A program made the position numbers and the translations under genes. This document shows, piece by piece, positions 1-5,185 of a DNA stretch of 7,015 nucleotides (position 1 is its first letter; every line of letters begins with the position of its first letter). Under the pieces are notes generated by a model, which was not told the DNA's origin, did not search any database, and was given only the letters and a program-made list of their open reading frames with translations. Source of the stretch: Chloroflexia bacterium (GTDB taxonomy: Bacteria > Chloroflexota > Chloroflexia > Thermomicrobiales > JALYUS01); contig JAICIL010000238.1 of the NCBI GenBank assembly GCA_025924435.1, positions 1 to 7,015 on the forward strand. Direction: 5' to 3'.

Positions 1-1
1 C

Positions 2-706
2 GCCGTGCATGCATACTGGGAAGATTTGGTCGAACTCAACTCCGACACGTACGGGCGTCTCGCGGGGAAGCCGCAGCGCGAGAAGACCTTCGGCAATCTC
101 GGCATCGAGGAGAAGACGCTGGTTGTCGTCTACGACCGCACCGACAACCGGGCGGCGGCGCGTTTCGCGTGGGCGCTCTGGTACGCGGGCCATCCGAATG
201 TCCGCGTCCTCAACGGCGGGCTGGCGGGCTGGATGGCGGCGGGATACGCGCTCGAACAGAAGGCACATACCGCGCCGCGCGTCTTCTTTCGCGACCTGCC
301 GGACGAATCGCTCCACATCAATCGCTGCGATATGTTCAAAGCGACCACCGACCCGCGAGCGGTCATCCTCGATGTGCGGACCGATAGCGAGATGGCGCAG
401 ACGTGGGAGAACACGACCCGGATCGGCAGCATCCCCAATGCCCATCGCCTGCCGTGGACCGCATTCATCCACGACCCGACCCTGCCGGCCTTCCGCTCCC
501 CGGATGATCTGCGGGCGATGCTCGCCGGCGTCGGCGCGACGCCGGATCGAACCATCGCGATCTACGGCACCTTCAGCAACGACGCCGCGCTGCCCTTCCT
601 CGCCCTCAAGGCGCTCGGCTACGTCCGTGTCAAACTCTACGATGGCGGCTGGGCCGAATGGGGCGTCAGCCCCGCCCTCGCCAATCTCGGCCCCCCGTGC
701 ACTTGA
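2..706 (+). CDS. Tandem rhodanese-domain (sulfurtransferase-like) protein, 5' end outside window
   Basis: The reading frame is open from the window's first complete codon. The first residues (A-V-H-A-Y-W) look like the stretch just after the usual GHIPGA motif of a rhodanese domain, so the GTG at 5 is probably internal and the gene starts upstream. Numbering residues from that GTG, domain 1 runs to about residue 85 (VVVYDRTDN loop at 40-48, GH at 63-64, VLNGGLAGW) and domain 2 from about 110 to 228 (LDVRTD motif, IYGTFSNDA loop, LALKALGY, YDGGWAEW). This two-domain layout is that of thiosulfate or 3-mercaptopyruvate sulfurtransferases, which move sulfane sulfur through a loop cysteine in the C-terminal domain. 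Here that position is Gly188 (codon 566-568), and the matching place in domain 1 is Asp44. The fold assignment is firm; sulfurtransferase activity is doubtful. It is followed by a repeat-rich spacer, not by a co-transcribed gene. Confidence 0.85.
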   Translation, partial: AVHAYWEDLVELNSDTYGRLAGKPQREKTFGNLGIEEKTLVVVYDRTDNRAAARFAWALWYAGHPNVRVLNGGLAGWMAAGYALEQKAHTAPRVFFRDLPDESLHINRCDMFKATTDPRAVILDVRTDSEMAQTWENTTRIGSIPNAHRLPWTAFIHDPTLPAFRSPDDLRAMLAGVGATPDRTIAIYGTFSNDAALPFLALKALGYVRVKLYDGGWAEWGVSPALANLGPPCT

Positions 707-718
707 TTGACACGGGGA

Positions 719-787
719 AGTAGTCGGTAGACAGTAGTCGGTAGTCAGAGGGGCCGTCCCCGTTCTGACTACCGACTACCGACTACT
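719..787. repeat. Heptanucleotide tandem repeat forming a long inverted repeat
   Basis: Positions 721-748 are four consecutive 7-bp units (TAGTCGG, TAGACAG, TAGTCGG, TAGTCAG). Positions 765-785 are three units of the opposite complement (CTGACTA, CCGACTA, CCGACTA). The arms 734-749 and 764-779 pair perfectly over 16 bp. A further GGGG/CCCC helix (750-753 with 758-761) caps the hairpin, and because of the 7-bp period other pairing registers are possible. There is no T-run after it, so it is not a classical intrinsic terminator, although it could slow polymerase after the rhodanese gene. It fills most of the spacer and ends just before the ribosome-binding site of the peptidase gene. Confidence 0.85.
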
Positions 788-804
788 ATTCGAGGGGGAA
801 CGCG

Positions 805-1914
805 ATGGCAGAGGGGCAGCAAGCGGATTATCACGACCGGGTACGGCGGGCGCAGGCGGAGATGGCGCGGCAGGGCGTGGACGCGCTGGCAATCGGCGCC
901 GGATCGGACCTGCTCTATCTCGCGGGCTACCCCGCGCACACCAGCGAGCGGCTGACGCTGATGATCGTCCCGAAGGAGGGCGAGCCGAAGATCGTCGTGC
1001 CGCAATTGGAGGCGCCGCGCCTCGGCCCGGCCGGGGTGCCGTTCGAGCCTGTCGCGTGGGAGGAGACCGCCGACCCGGCGAACATGGCGGCGGACATCAT
1101 CTGGGAGACGGGTGCGCGCTCCGTCGCCTCCGGCAACGAACTGTGGGCGAGTTTCCTCATCAAGATGCAGCGCCACCTGCCGGAAGTGCGATGGGAGATC
1201 GCGGGCGACATCATGCGCGAGCTGCGGATGTGCAAGGACGCGGCGGAGGTCGCGCTGATCCGCGAGGCGTCGCACCGCACCGACGCGGCGTGGGTGGATT
1301 TCACGAAGACGAAAATCGCCGGGCTGACCGAACTGCAGGCGGCGGAGCGGCTGATGGGCCTGATGCGCGACCACGGCATGGAATCCGTCGCCTTCTGCAT
1401 CTGCGCCTCCGGCCCGAACAGCGCCAGCCCGCACTATCACACCGCCGACCGCGTGATCGGCGAGGGCGACGCCGTCGTCTTCGACTTCGGCGGGCGATAC
1501 GAGCACTACGTCTCGGATATCACGCGCACCGTCCACATCGGCGCGCCGTCCGAGGAGTACCGGAAGGTCTACGATGTCGTCCTCAAGGCGAACGAGGCGG
1601 CCTTCGCGGCGGTGCGGCCCGGCGTCGCCTGCCAGGAGATTGACCGGACGGCGCGGAAAGTCATCACGGACGCGGGCTACGGCGACTACTTCATCCATCG
1701 CGTCGGCCACGGCCTCGGCCTCGATGTGCACGAGGAGCCGTACATGGTCGAGGGGAACACGCTGCCGCTGCGCGTCGGCATGGTCTTCTCCGACGAGCCG
1801 GGCGTCTACATCCCCGGCAAATTCGGCGTCCGCATCGAGGACAGCGTCGTCTGCACCGAGGCGGGCGGCGAGAAACTGAACGAGGCGCCGCGCGACCTGC
1901 TGGTGATGGAATAA
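805..1914 (+). CDS. M24-family metallopeptidase (Xaa-Pro dipeptidase/aminopeptidase type)
   Basis: A 369-residue protein, the usual length for the M24B (prolidase-like) group, with a creatinase-type N-terminal domain to about residue 135 and a pita-bread catalytic domain after it. The five dinuclear-metal ligands are all visible: Asp227 in VVFDFGG, Asp238 in SDITRT, His302 in RVGHGLG, Glu331 in FSDEPG and Glu345 in VRIED. The supporting His309 in DVHEEP is present too. Such enzymes are cytosolic, usually Mn- or Co-dependent, and cleave Xaa-Pro bonds in dipeptides or at peptide N-termini; family resemblance alone cannot tell which substrate is used. The ATG at 805 follows a purine-rich AGGGGG (793-798) at a 6-base spacing. 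The stop codon is immediately followed by the GTG of the next gene, suggesting coupled translation and a shared operon. No signal peptide is seen. Confidence 0.93.
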   Translation: MAEGQQADYHDRVRRAQAEMARQGVDALAIGAGSDLLYLAGYPAHTSERLTLMIVPKEGEPKIVVPQLEAPRLGPAGVPFEPVAWEETADPANMAADIIWETGARSVASGNELWASFLIKMQRHLPEVRWEIAGDIMRELRMCKDAAEVALIREASHRTDAAWVDFTKTKIAGLTELQAAERLMGLMRDHGMESVAFCICASGPNSASPHYHTADRVIGEGDAVVFDFGGRYEHYVSDITRTVHIGAPSEEYRKVYDVVLKANEAAFAAVRPGVACQEIDRTARKVITDAGYGDYFIHRVGHGLGLDVHEEPYMVEGNTLPLRVGMVFSDEPGVYIPGKFGVRIEDSVVCTEAGGEKLNEAPRDLLVME

Positions 1915-2208
1915 GTGATCGTCGGGACTGCCAGGATCACGCTCGAACTGCCCGGCGCGCACTCCCTGAAGGAGAAGCGGAGCGTCGTGAAATCGCTCCT
2001 CGCCCGGTTGCAGAACCGCTTCAATGTCTCGGCGGCGGAAGTCGAGGCGCAGGATACCTGGGGTATCGCCGTCATCGGCATCGCCTGCACCAGCACCGCC
2101 GCCCGCCACGCCGATGAGATGCTCGCCAGCGCGATCCGCTTCGTCGAGCAGAACGGCGCGGAGTATTACGTCAGCGATGTGCAGACCGAGACGCTTTCCG
2201 CGCTGTAG
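1915..2208 (+). CDS. DUF503 / YlxP-like family protein
   Basis: A 97-residue protein matching the DUF503 (YlxP-like) family in length and pattern: an N-terminal beta strand (VGTARITLELPG), the characteristic S-L-K-E-K-R segment at residues 17-22, V-K-S-L-L-A-R-L, N-V-S-A-A-E-V at 37-43, and an I-A-V-I-G-I-A-C strand. The molecular role of this family is not well settled; the Bacillus relative lies in the nusA-infB-rbfA cluster. Here it sits between a peptidase and an oxo-acid dehydrogenase instead. The GTG start directly abuts the peptidase stop (TAA at 1912-1914), with only a weak GGTGATGGA upstream inside the peptidase gene, so translation probably depends on ribosomes arriving from that gene. 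The assignment is strong; a function cannot be inferred from the sequence. Confidence 0.88.
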   Translation: MIVGTARITLELPGAHSLKEKRSVVKSLLARLQNRFNVSAAEVEAQDTWGIAVIGIACTSTAARHADEMLASAIRFVEQNGAEYYVSDVQTETLSAL

Positions 2209-2263
2209 GTACTGGATGGAGCCAATGCAGCAGGAACGCGCACAAAACAGTCAAGGACTTATC

Positions 2264-3187
2264 GTGAGCGATCTGGCGGTCTATCGCTGGATGGCGCTCT
2301 GCCGCGTGTTGGATGACGCACTCTGCGCCGCGAATCCGCGCTGGTTTCCCTGCGAGGGCGAGGAGGCGACGATCCTCGGCAGTTTCTACGACTGCCACCC
2401 GGAGGACATCGTCGCGCCCCATTACCGCGATCCGTTCATCGTCTACGCGCTCCGGGGCGCGGAACTGTGGCGGCTCGTCGCGCAGGTGATCGGCAAGCCC
2501 GCCGGATACAGCCGGGGGCGGGCGGTGCCCTTCACCGGGCCGGTCGCGATAGGCATTGTGCCGTGGGTGGCGGGCGATCTTGGCACCTCGCTCGGCATCG
2601 CGACGGGCGCGGCCTTCGCCTTGCAGGAGAATGGATCGTCGGGCATCTGCGTCTGCACCTTCGGGGACGGCACGGCGAATCGCGGCGACTGCCACGAAAA
2701 TCTCGTCCTCGCCGCCGCGTGGCGGTTGCCGATTGTCTACATCTGCCAGAACAACGGCTGGGCGATCTCCCAGCGGCATCACGGCTACCTCCCGGCACCG
2801 ATCGCCGCCCGCGCCGCCGGGTACGGGATTCCGGGCGTCGCGGTGGACGGTCAGGACATAGACGCTGTGCGCGCCGCCGTCCGCGCCGCCGCCGAGCGGG
2901 CGCGCGTCGGTGGCGGCCCGACGCTGATCGAAGCGCGGACGATCCGCATGCGCGGCCACTGGGCGGGCGATAACGCCTCCTACCGCACCGACGACGACCG
3001 CGACGCGGGCGACGATCCGCTCGACCTGCTCGCCACCCGCCTGCTCGAACGAGGCGAGGCGACGCATACCGACCTGATTGAGGCGCGCGCGGCGGCGGAA
3101 ATGACGGTCGCGGAGGCGATGGAGCGGGCGAAAGCCTCCGCCGACGTGACTGCCGCCGCCCTCGGCGTCGGGGAGGTGTACGCATGA
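2264..3187 (+). CDS. 2-oxo acid dehydrogenase E1 component, alpha subunit (thiamine diphosphate-dependent)
   Basis: The alpha chain of an alpha2-beta2 E1 that decarboxylates a 2-oxo acid and passes the acyl group to a lipoyl-E2. With this start it has 307 residues. The thiamine-diphosphate motif is intact: GDG at 134-136, then N-R-G-D-C-H-E, with the closing NN at 163-164 (ICQNNGWAIS). Also visible are F-P-C-E-G-E-E-A near the N-terminus (usually HPCxGQEA), H-Y-R-D-P-F, and the loop R-M-R-G-H-W-A-G-D-N-A-S-Y-R-T near the C-terminus. I chose the GTG at 2264 because AAGGA (2253-2257) lies 6 bases upstream and the codons before it are AT-rich, unlike the gene. ATG codons at 2216 and 2225 are in-frame alternatives that would add 16 or 13 residues. 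The usual YRDHG and GGxMH segments read YRDPF and GRAVPFTG, so pyruvate is not assured as substrate; branched-chain or other oxo acids are possible. Confidence 0.9.
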   Translation: MSDLAVYRWMALCRVLDDALCAANPRWFPCEGEEATILGSFYDCHPEDIVAPHYRDPFIVYALRGAELWRLVAQVIGKPAGYSRGRAVPFTGPVAIGIVPWVAGDLGTSLGIATGAAFALQENGSSGICVCTFGDGTANRGDCHENLVLAAAWRLPIVYICQNNGWAISQRHHGYLPAPIAARAAGYGIPGVAVDGQDIDAVRAAVRAAAERARVGGGPTLIEARTIRMRGHWAGDNASYRTDDDRDAGDDPLDLLATRLLERGEATHTDLIEARAAAEMTVAEAMERAKASADVTAAALGVGEVYA

Positions 3188-4185
3188 GCCAGACCGCGCA
3201 ACCGGTGACGGCGCACCGCCTGACGCATATGGAGGCGGTCGTCGAGGCCATCGCCCAGGAGATGCGGCGCGACGACCGCATCTGCTACATCGGGCAGGAC
3301 GCCGGGCGGTTCGGCGGCGCGATGCAGGGCACCAGAGGGCTGTATGACGAGTTCGGCGACCGCCGGGTTCGCGACGCGCCGATCGCGGAGTCCGCGATGG
3401 TCGGCGTCGCGCTCGGTGCGGCGCTCTTCGGGCGGCGGCCGATTGTCGAGATCAGTTTCGGCGAGTTCCTCCCCGCCGCGATGAACCAACTGATCAACCA
3501 GGCACCGAACCTCCATTACATGACGGGCGGTGTCGCCCGCGCGCCCGTCGTCGTCCGCACGCGCGTCGGCGACGGGCCATACGGCGGCCACCCGCAGGAT
3601 TACTCGGCTTGGTTCGCCCATGTGCCGGGCCTGAAAGTCGTGATGCCCGCGACGCCCGCCGACGCCAAGGGGATGATGGCCGCCGCGATCCGGGACGACA
3701 ATCCGGTGCTCTTCTTCGAGGGCATGTCACTCTCGCACAGCCGCCGCGCGGAGGTACCGGCGGGCGAGCACATCGTGCCAATCGGCCCCGCCCGGCTCGC
3801 GCGCCGGGGCGATGACGTGACGGTTGTCGCGGTCGGCTCGATGGTGCCGGTCACGCTCCGAGCCGCCGAATCCCTCGCGTCCGAGGGCGTAGAAGCCGAA
3901 GTGATTGACCTCCGCTCCCTCGCGCCGTGGGATACCGAGATGGTCGCGGCATCGGTGCACATGACGGGCCGCCTCATCACGGTCCACGAGGCGTGGGTGG
4001 CGGGCGGGATCGGCGCGGAGGTGGTCGCCGCCGTGATGGAGCGCGCGGGCGGCGATCTCATCGCGCCGGTGACGCGGGTCGGGGCGGCCCCGGTGCCGGT
4101 GCCGAGCGGCCCGCTCCGCAAATATGCCCTGCCGACGGTCGAGAGCGTGCGCCGCGCGATCCTGACAACGGTGTCAGCGAAATAG
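3184..4185 (+). CDS. 2-oxo acid dehydrogenase E1 component, beta subunit (transketolase-like)
   Basis: A 333-residue beta chain, near the family's usual 325 or so. Its ATG overlaps the alpha-subunit stop as ATGA (3184-3187), the coupling expected of subunits made in equal amounts. The pyrimidine-binding domain carries the thiamine-activating Glu69 in D-A-P-I-A-E-S-A-M-V-G, followed by S-F-G-E-F-L-P-A-A-M-N-Q. The substrate-side histidine is His136 in G-G-H-P-Q-D-Y-S-A-W-F, which lines up with the common HSQSPEAWF (Ser and Ser-Pro-Glu changed). P-G-L-K-V-V-M-P-A-T-P-A-D-A-K-G and the C-terminal domain (V-I-D-L-R-S-L-A-P-W-D, H-E-A-W-V-A-G-G-I-G-A-E-V) are typical. No E2 or E3 gene follows in this window. 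An AT-rich dyad overlaps the stop codon, and a strong terminator lies 150 bases further on. Confidence 0.93.
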   Translation: MSQTAQPVTAHRLTHMEAVVEAIAQEMRRDDRICYIGQDAGRFGGAMQGTRGLYDEFGDRRVRDAPIAESAMVGVALGAALFGRRPIVEISFGEFLPAAMNQLINQAPNLHYMTGGVARAPVVVRTRVGDGPYGGHPQDYSAWFAHVPGLKVVMPATPADAKGMMAAAIRDDNPVLFFEGMSLSHSRRAEVPAGEHIVPIGPARLARRGDDVTVVAVGSMVPVTLRAAESLASEGVEAEVIDLRSLAPWDTEMVAASVHMTGRLITVHEAWVAGGIGAEVVAAVMERAGGDLIAPVTRVGAAPVPVPSGPLRKYALPTVESVRRAILTTVSAK

Positions 4186-4199
4186 GTGCAATTACCTAT
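4182..4199. promoter_or_regulatory. AT-rich 18-bp dyad over the E1-beta stop codon (possible operator)
   Basis: ATAGGT (4182-4187) and ACCTAT (4194-4199) are perfect inverted repeats around a six-base GCAATT spacer. The dyad is clearly more AT-rich than the surrounding DNA and includes the TAG stop (4183-4185). Its size and layout resemble a binding site for a dimeric helix-turn-helix repressor. Just downstream is a loose promoter-like pair, TGGTCA (4199-4204) and TACGAT (4222-4227), 17 bases apart, which the site would overlap at its left edge. The symmetry is seen directly; regulation is inferred. Confidence 0.35.
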
Positions 4200-4221
4200 G
4201 GTCATTGTCACCGTTCGGGGG

Positions 4222-4372
4222 TACGATAACGGCATCAGGGAAGGTTTAGCGCTCGGCGAGACGGACGCGGAGGATCGCCTGCAAGAGGCATCGTCGGCAT
4301 CGCGTGCAGGACCGGGGCAACCCCTACACAATGCGTGGAGCGGCGGGCAGAAGGGCCCGCCGCTCGCGTTTG
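4222..4372 (+). ncRNA. Candidate small structured RNA or structured 3' UTR after the E1 operon
   Basis: The 334 bases between the E1-beta stop and the antitoxin start (4186-4519) contain no convincing gene. The first half holds successive foldable elements: CCTGCA/TGCAGG (4278-4283 with 4305-4310) enclosing two GGCATCG repeats (4287-4293 and 4296-4302), a GGGG-CAA-CCCC mini-hairpin (4314-4324), and the terminator hairpin at 4338-4365. A weak promoter-like pair (TGGTCA, 17 bases, TACGAT) precedes them, so a transcript of about 140 bases could be made independently. I do not recognise a known RNA family: it does not match the SRP RNA, 6S RNA or riboswitch consensus sequences that I know. The plainer alternative is the 3' end of the E1 operon message. 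Confidence 0.25.
4338..4372 (+). terminator. Intrinsic-type terminator of the E1 operon
   Basis: GAGCGGCGGGC (4338-4348) pairs perfectly over 11 bp with GCCCGCCGCTC (4355-4365) around a six-base AGAAGG loop. GCGTTTGTCC follows, a short T-rich tail. The strong GC stem and its place between the E1 operon and the next promoter support a terminator; the weak T-tract lowers certainty. Confidence 0.65.
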
Positions 4373-4407
4373 TCCGCGTAGTACGGGATTTCCACAGCCT
4401 GCCCCTC

Positions 4408-4436
4408 TTGCGCGTTCCCCGCAGATGCCGTAGACT
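4408..4436 (+). promoter_or_regulatory. Promoter of the antitoxin gene
   Basis: TTGCGC (4408-4413) and TAGACT (4431-4436) resemble the -35 and -10 boxes of a housekeeping sigma factor and are exactly 17 bases apart. Transcription would begin near 4443, giving a leader of about 77 bases to the ATG at 4520. It lies just downstream of the E1 terminator, as expected for an independent transcription unit. Confidence 0.55.
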
Positions 4437-4441
4437 ACGAG

Positions 4442-4465
4442 TGTACGTACAGTTTGTGCGTACAG
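4442..4465. promoter_or_regulatory. Palindromic operator candidate at the antitoxin transcription start
   Basis: TGTACGTACA (4442-4451) is a perfect 10-bp palindrome sitting on the predicted transcription start. A second partial copy follows: CGTACAG occurs at 4446-4452 and again at 4459-4465, 13 bases apart. YefM-type antitoxins are known to repress their own promoters through palindromes with a TGTACA core, so a TGTAC-type palindrome here is what autoregulation by the downstream antitoxin would need. Binding itself is inferred. Confidence 0.5.
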
Positions 4466-4519
4466 GCCAACGGCGAGCGGCGTGCCGGTGTCGCAATGCC
4501 GTCAGCGTGGGAGGGCAGC

Positions 4520-4786
4520 ATGGCCGAGGCCAAGACGAAGACGATTTCGTCAACGGAGTTCCAGCGCAACATTGGTGCGGTCATCGACCAGGTGCGCAAC
4601 GGCAAGAGCGCGGTGATCGTCGCCGCGCACGGCAGGCCGCAGGTCGCGATCCTGCCGGTTGACGAGTACGACGCCCTGATGGAAGCGCGGCGGCAACTGG
4701 CCTGGACCCGGCTCGCCCGCCTGACGACCGAGAGCGTCGCCCCACCGACTGATCAGGTTTTAGAGGCGAGCACGGGGGACGACTGA
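4520..4786 (+). CDS. Phd/YefM-family type II antitoxin
   Basis: An 88-residue protein with the Phd/YefM DNA-binding and dimerisation fold: I-S-S-T-E-F-Q-R-N-I-G-A-V-I-D-Q-V at residues 9-25, the N-G-K-S-A-V-I-V turn and strand, H-G-R-P-Q-V-A-I-L at 37-45, then the V-D-E-Y-D-A-L helix start. The more variable C-terminal tail (to residue 88) would be the toxin-binding part. The ATG at 4520 has a strong GGAGG (4510-4514) at 5 bases; an in-frame ATG at 4496 and an upstream TTG at 4454 lack one. Such proteins neutralise a toxin (RelE/YoeB-, Doc- or PIN-type) and repress the shared promoter with it. No toxin gene follows: the next 84 bases hold only a hairpin, and the next gene is on the other strand. 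The family call is strong; its partner is unknown. Confidence 0.87.
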   Translation: MAEAKTKTISSTEFQRNIGAVIDQVRNGKSAVIVAAHGRPQVAILPVDEYDALMEARRQLAWTRLARLTTESVAPPTDQVLEASTGDD

Positions 4787-4817
4787 ACCGGTGGCCGGCG
4801 ACCGGGCTCCAATGCAC

Positions 4818-4850
4818 GACGGCGGCCTCGCGGTCGCCGTCACTCTTTCC
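4818..4850. terminator. Hairpin terminator between convergent genes
   Basis: Positions 4818-4841 fold into a 10-bp stem (one G-T pair) with a four-base TCGC loop: GACGGCGGCC against GGTCGCCGTC. ACTCTTTCC follows on the plus strand. It sits between the antitoxin stop (4786) and the stop of the minus-strand gene (4871), so it could end both transcripts. The T-run is short, so efficiency is uncertain. Confidence 0.5.
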
Positions 4851-4870
4851 ACGCCCATCTCCGACCGAAA

Positions 4871-5110
4871 TTACGGCCCCTCGGCGTCGTCAGTTGCGAC
4901 CCCGGCCTCGTTCTCGTACCACTCGGCGGCGAGCACTTCCGACGCTTTCCATGCATACTGCCCCTCGGTGAGCACGGACATCCGCTCTTCCGGGTCGCTC
5001 GATTCGCCGAGGAACCACGTCAGGTCCGGCTCCTCATCTTCGGCCAGTGTGATCGGCACGTCCATCGTCATGCCCCCCTTGAAGTAGAGCCGCACGATGT
5101 ATTCCGCCAT
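4871..5110 (-). CDS. Small highly acidic hypothetical protein
   Basis: A 79-residue protein that I do not recognise. It is likely real. Its ATG (5110-5108) has a strong AGGAGG (5123-5118) seven bases upstream, it reads well in amino acids that are rare in shadow frames (five Tyr, three Trp, many Glu), and a promoter-like site lies further upstream. I count 13 Glu and 6 Asp against 2 Arg and 2 Lys, a net charge near -15. The N-terminus (E-Y-I-V-R-L-Y-F-K-G-G) looks like a beta strand leading to a turn and a second strand (M-T-M-D-V-P-I-T-L). The middle (A-E-D-E-E-P-D) is very acidic, and A-S-E-V-L-A-A-E-W-Y-E-N-E may be a helix. There is no signal peptide, membrane segment or cysteine. It is convergent with the antitoxin and divergent from the methylase. 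A DNA-mimic or an antitoxin-like role can be imagined from the charge, but nothing in the sequence proves either. Confidence 0.7.
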   Translation of the reverse strand: MAEYIVRLYFKGGMTMDVPITLAEDEEPDLTWFLGESSDPEERMSVLTEGQYAWKASEVLAAEWYENEAGVATDDAEGP

Positions 5111-5165
5111 ATCCGCTCCTCCTGCCTCTCGCAAAACCGGGCGCGACACGCCCCCGGTATCCGGT

Positions 5166-5174
5166 AGTGTAGCA
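5166..5174 (-). promoter_or_regulatory. Extended -10 promoter for the small acidic protein gene
   Basis: Read on the minus strand, positions 5174-5166 give TGCTACACT, an extended -10 element (TGn followed by TACACT). Transcription would start near 5159 and leave a leader of about 49 bases before the ATG at 5110. The only candidate -35 (TTCCCT) is 18 bases upstream and poor; it lies within the neighbouring repeat element. Confidence 0.4.
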
Positions 5175-5185
5175 GCACGCCGCGC

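Noticed and set aside
707..733. A perfect TTGACA (707-712) just after the rhodanese stop as a promoter for the peptidase operon
   Set aside because: The only -10-like partner (TAGACA, 728-733) is 15 bases away and lies inside the heptamer repeat, so the pair is too weak to list, though the -35 match is exact.
721..785. Heptamer repeats as a CRISPR array
   Set aside because: The units are 7 bp with no unique spacers and no cas genes, so this is a simple tandem and inverted repeat.
769..2109. A 446-codon minus-strand open frame opposite the peptidase and DUF503 genes
   Set aside because: It lies antisense to two clearly recognised genes; its sequence is Asp/Arg/Val-rich low-information text typical of a shadow in GC-rich DNA, with no family motif.
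2024..2263. Upstream extension of the E1-alpha frame into the DUF503 gene
   Set aside because: The extra residues are an Arg/Ser/Pro-rich shadow of DUF503. E1-alpha has a good ribosome-binding site at 2253-2257 and its homology begins at about the GTG at 2264.
4186..4662. A 158-codon plus-strand open frame beginning at the base after the E1-beta stop
   Set aside because: It has no ribosome-binding site, crosses a terminator and a promoter, and overlaps the antitoxin in another frame; its sequence shows no recognisable domain.
4791..5087. A plus-strand frame after the antitoxin that might have been the missing toxin
   Set aside because: It is the Ser/Ala-rich antisense shadow of the small acidic minus-strand gene and has no toxin-family features.
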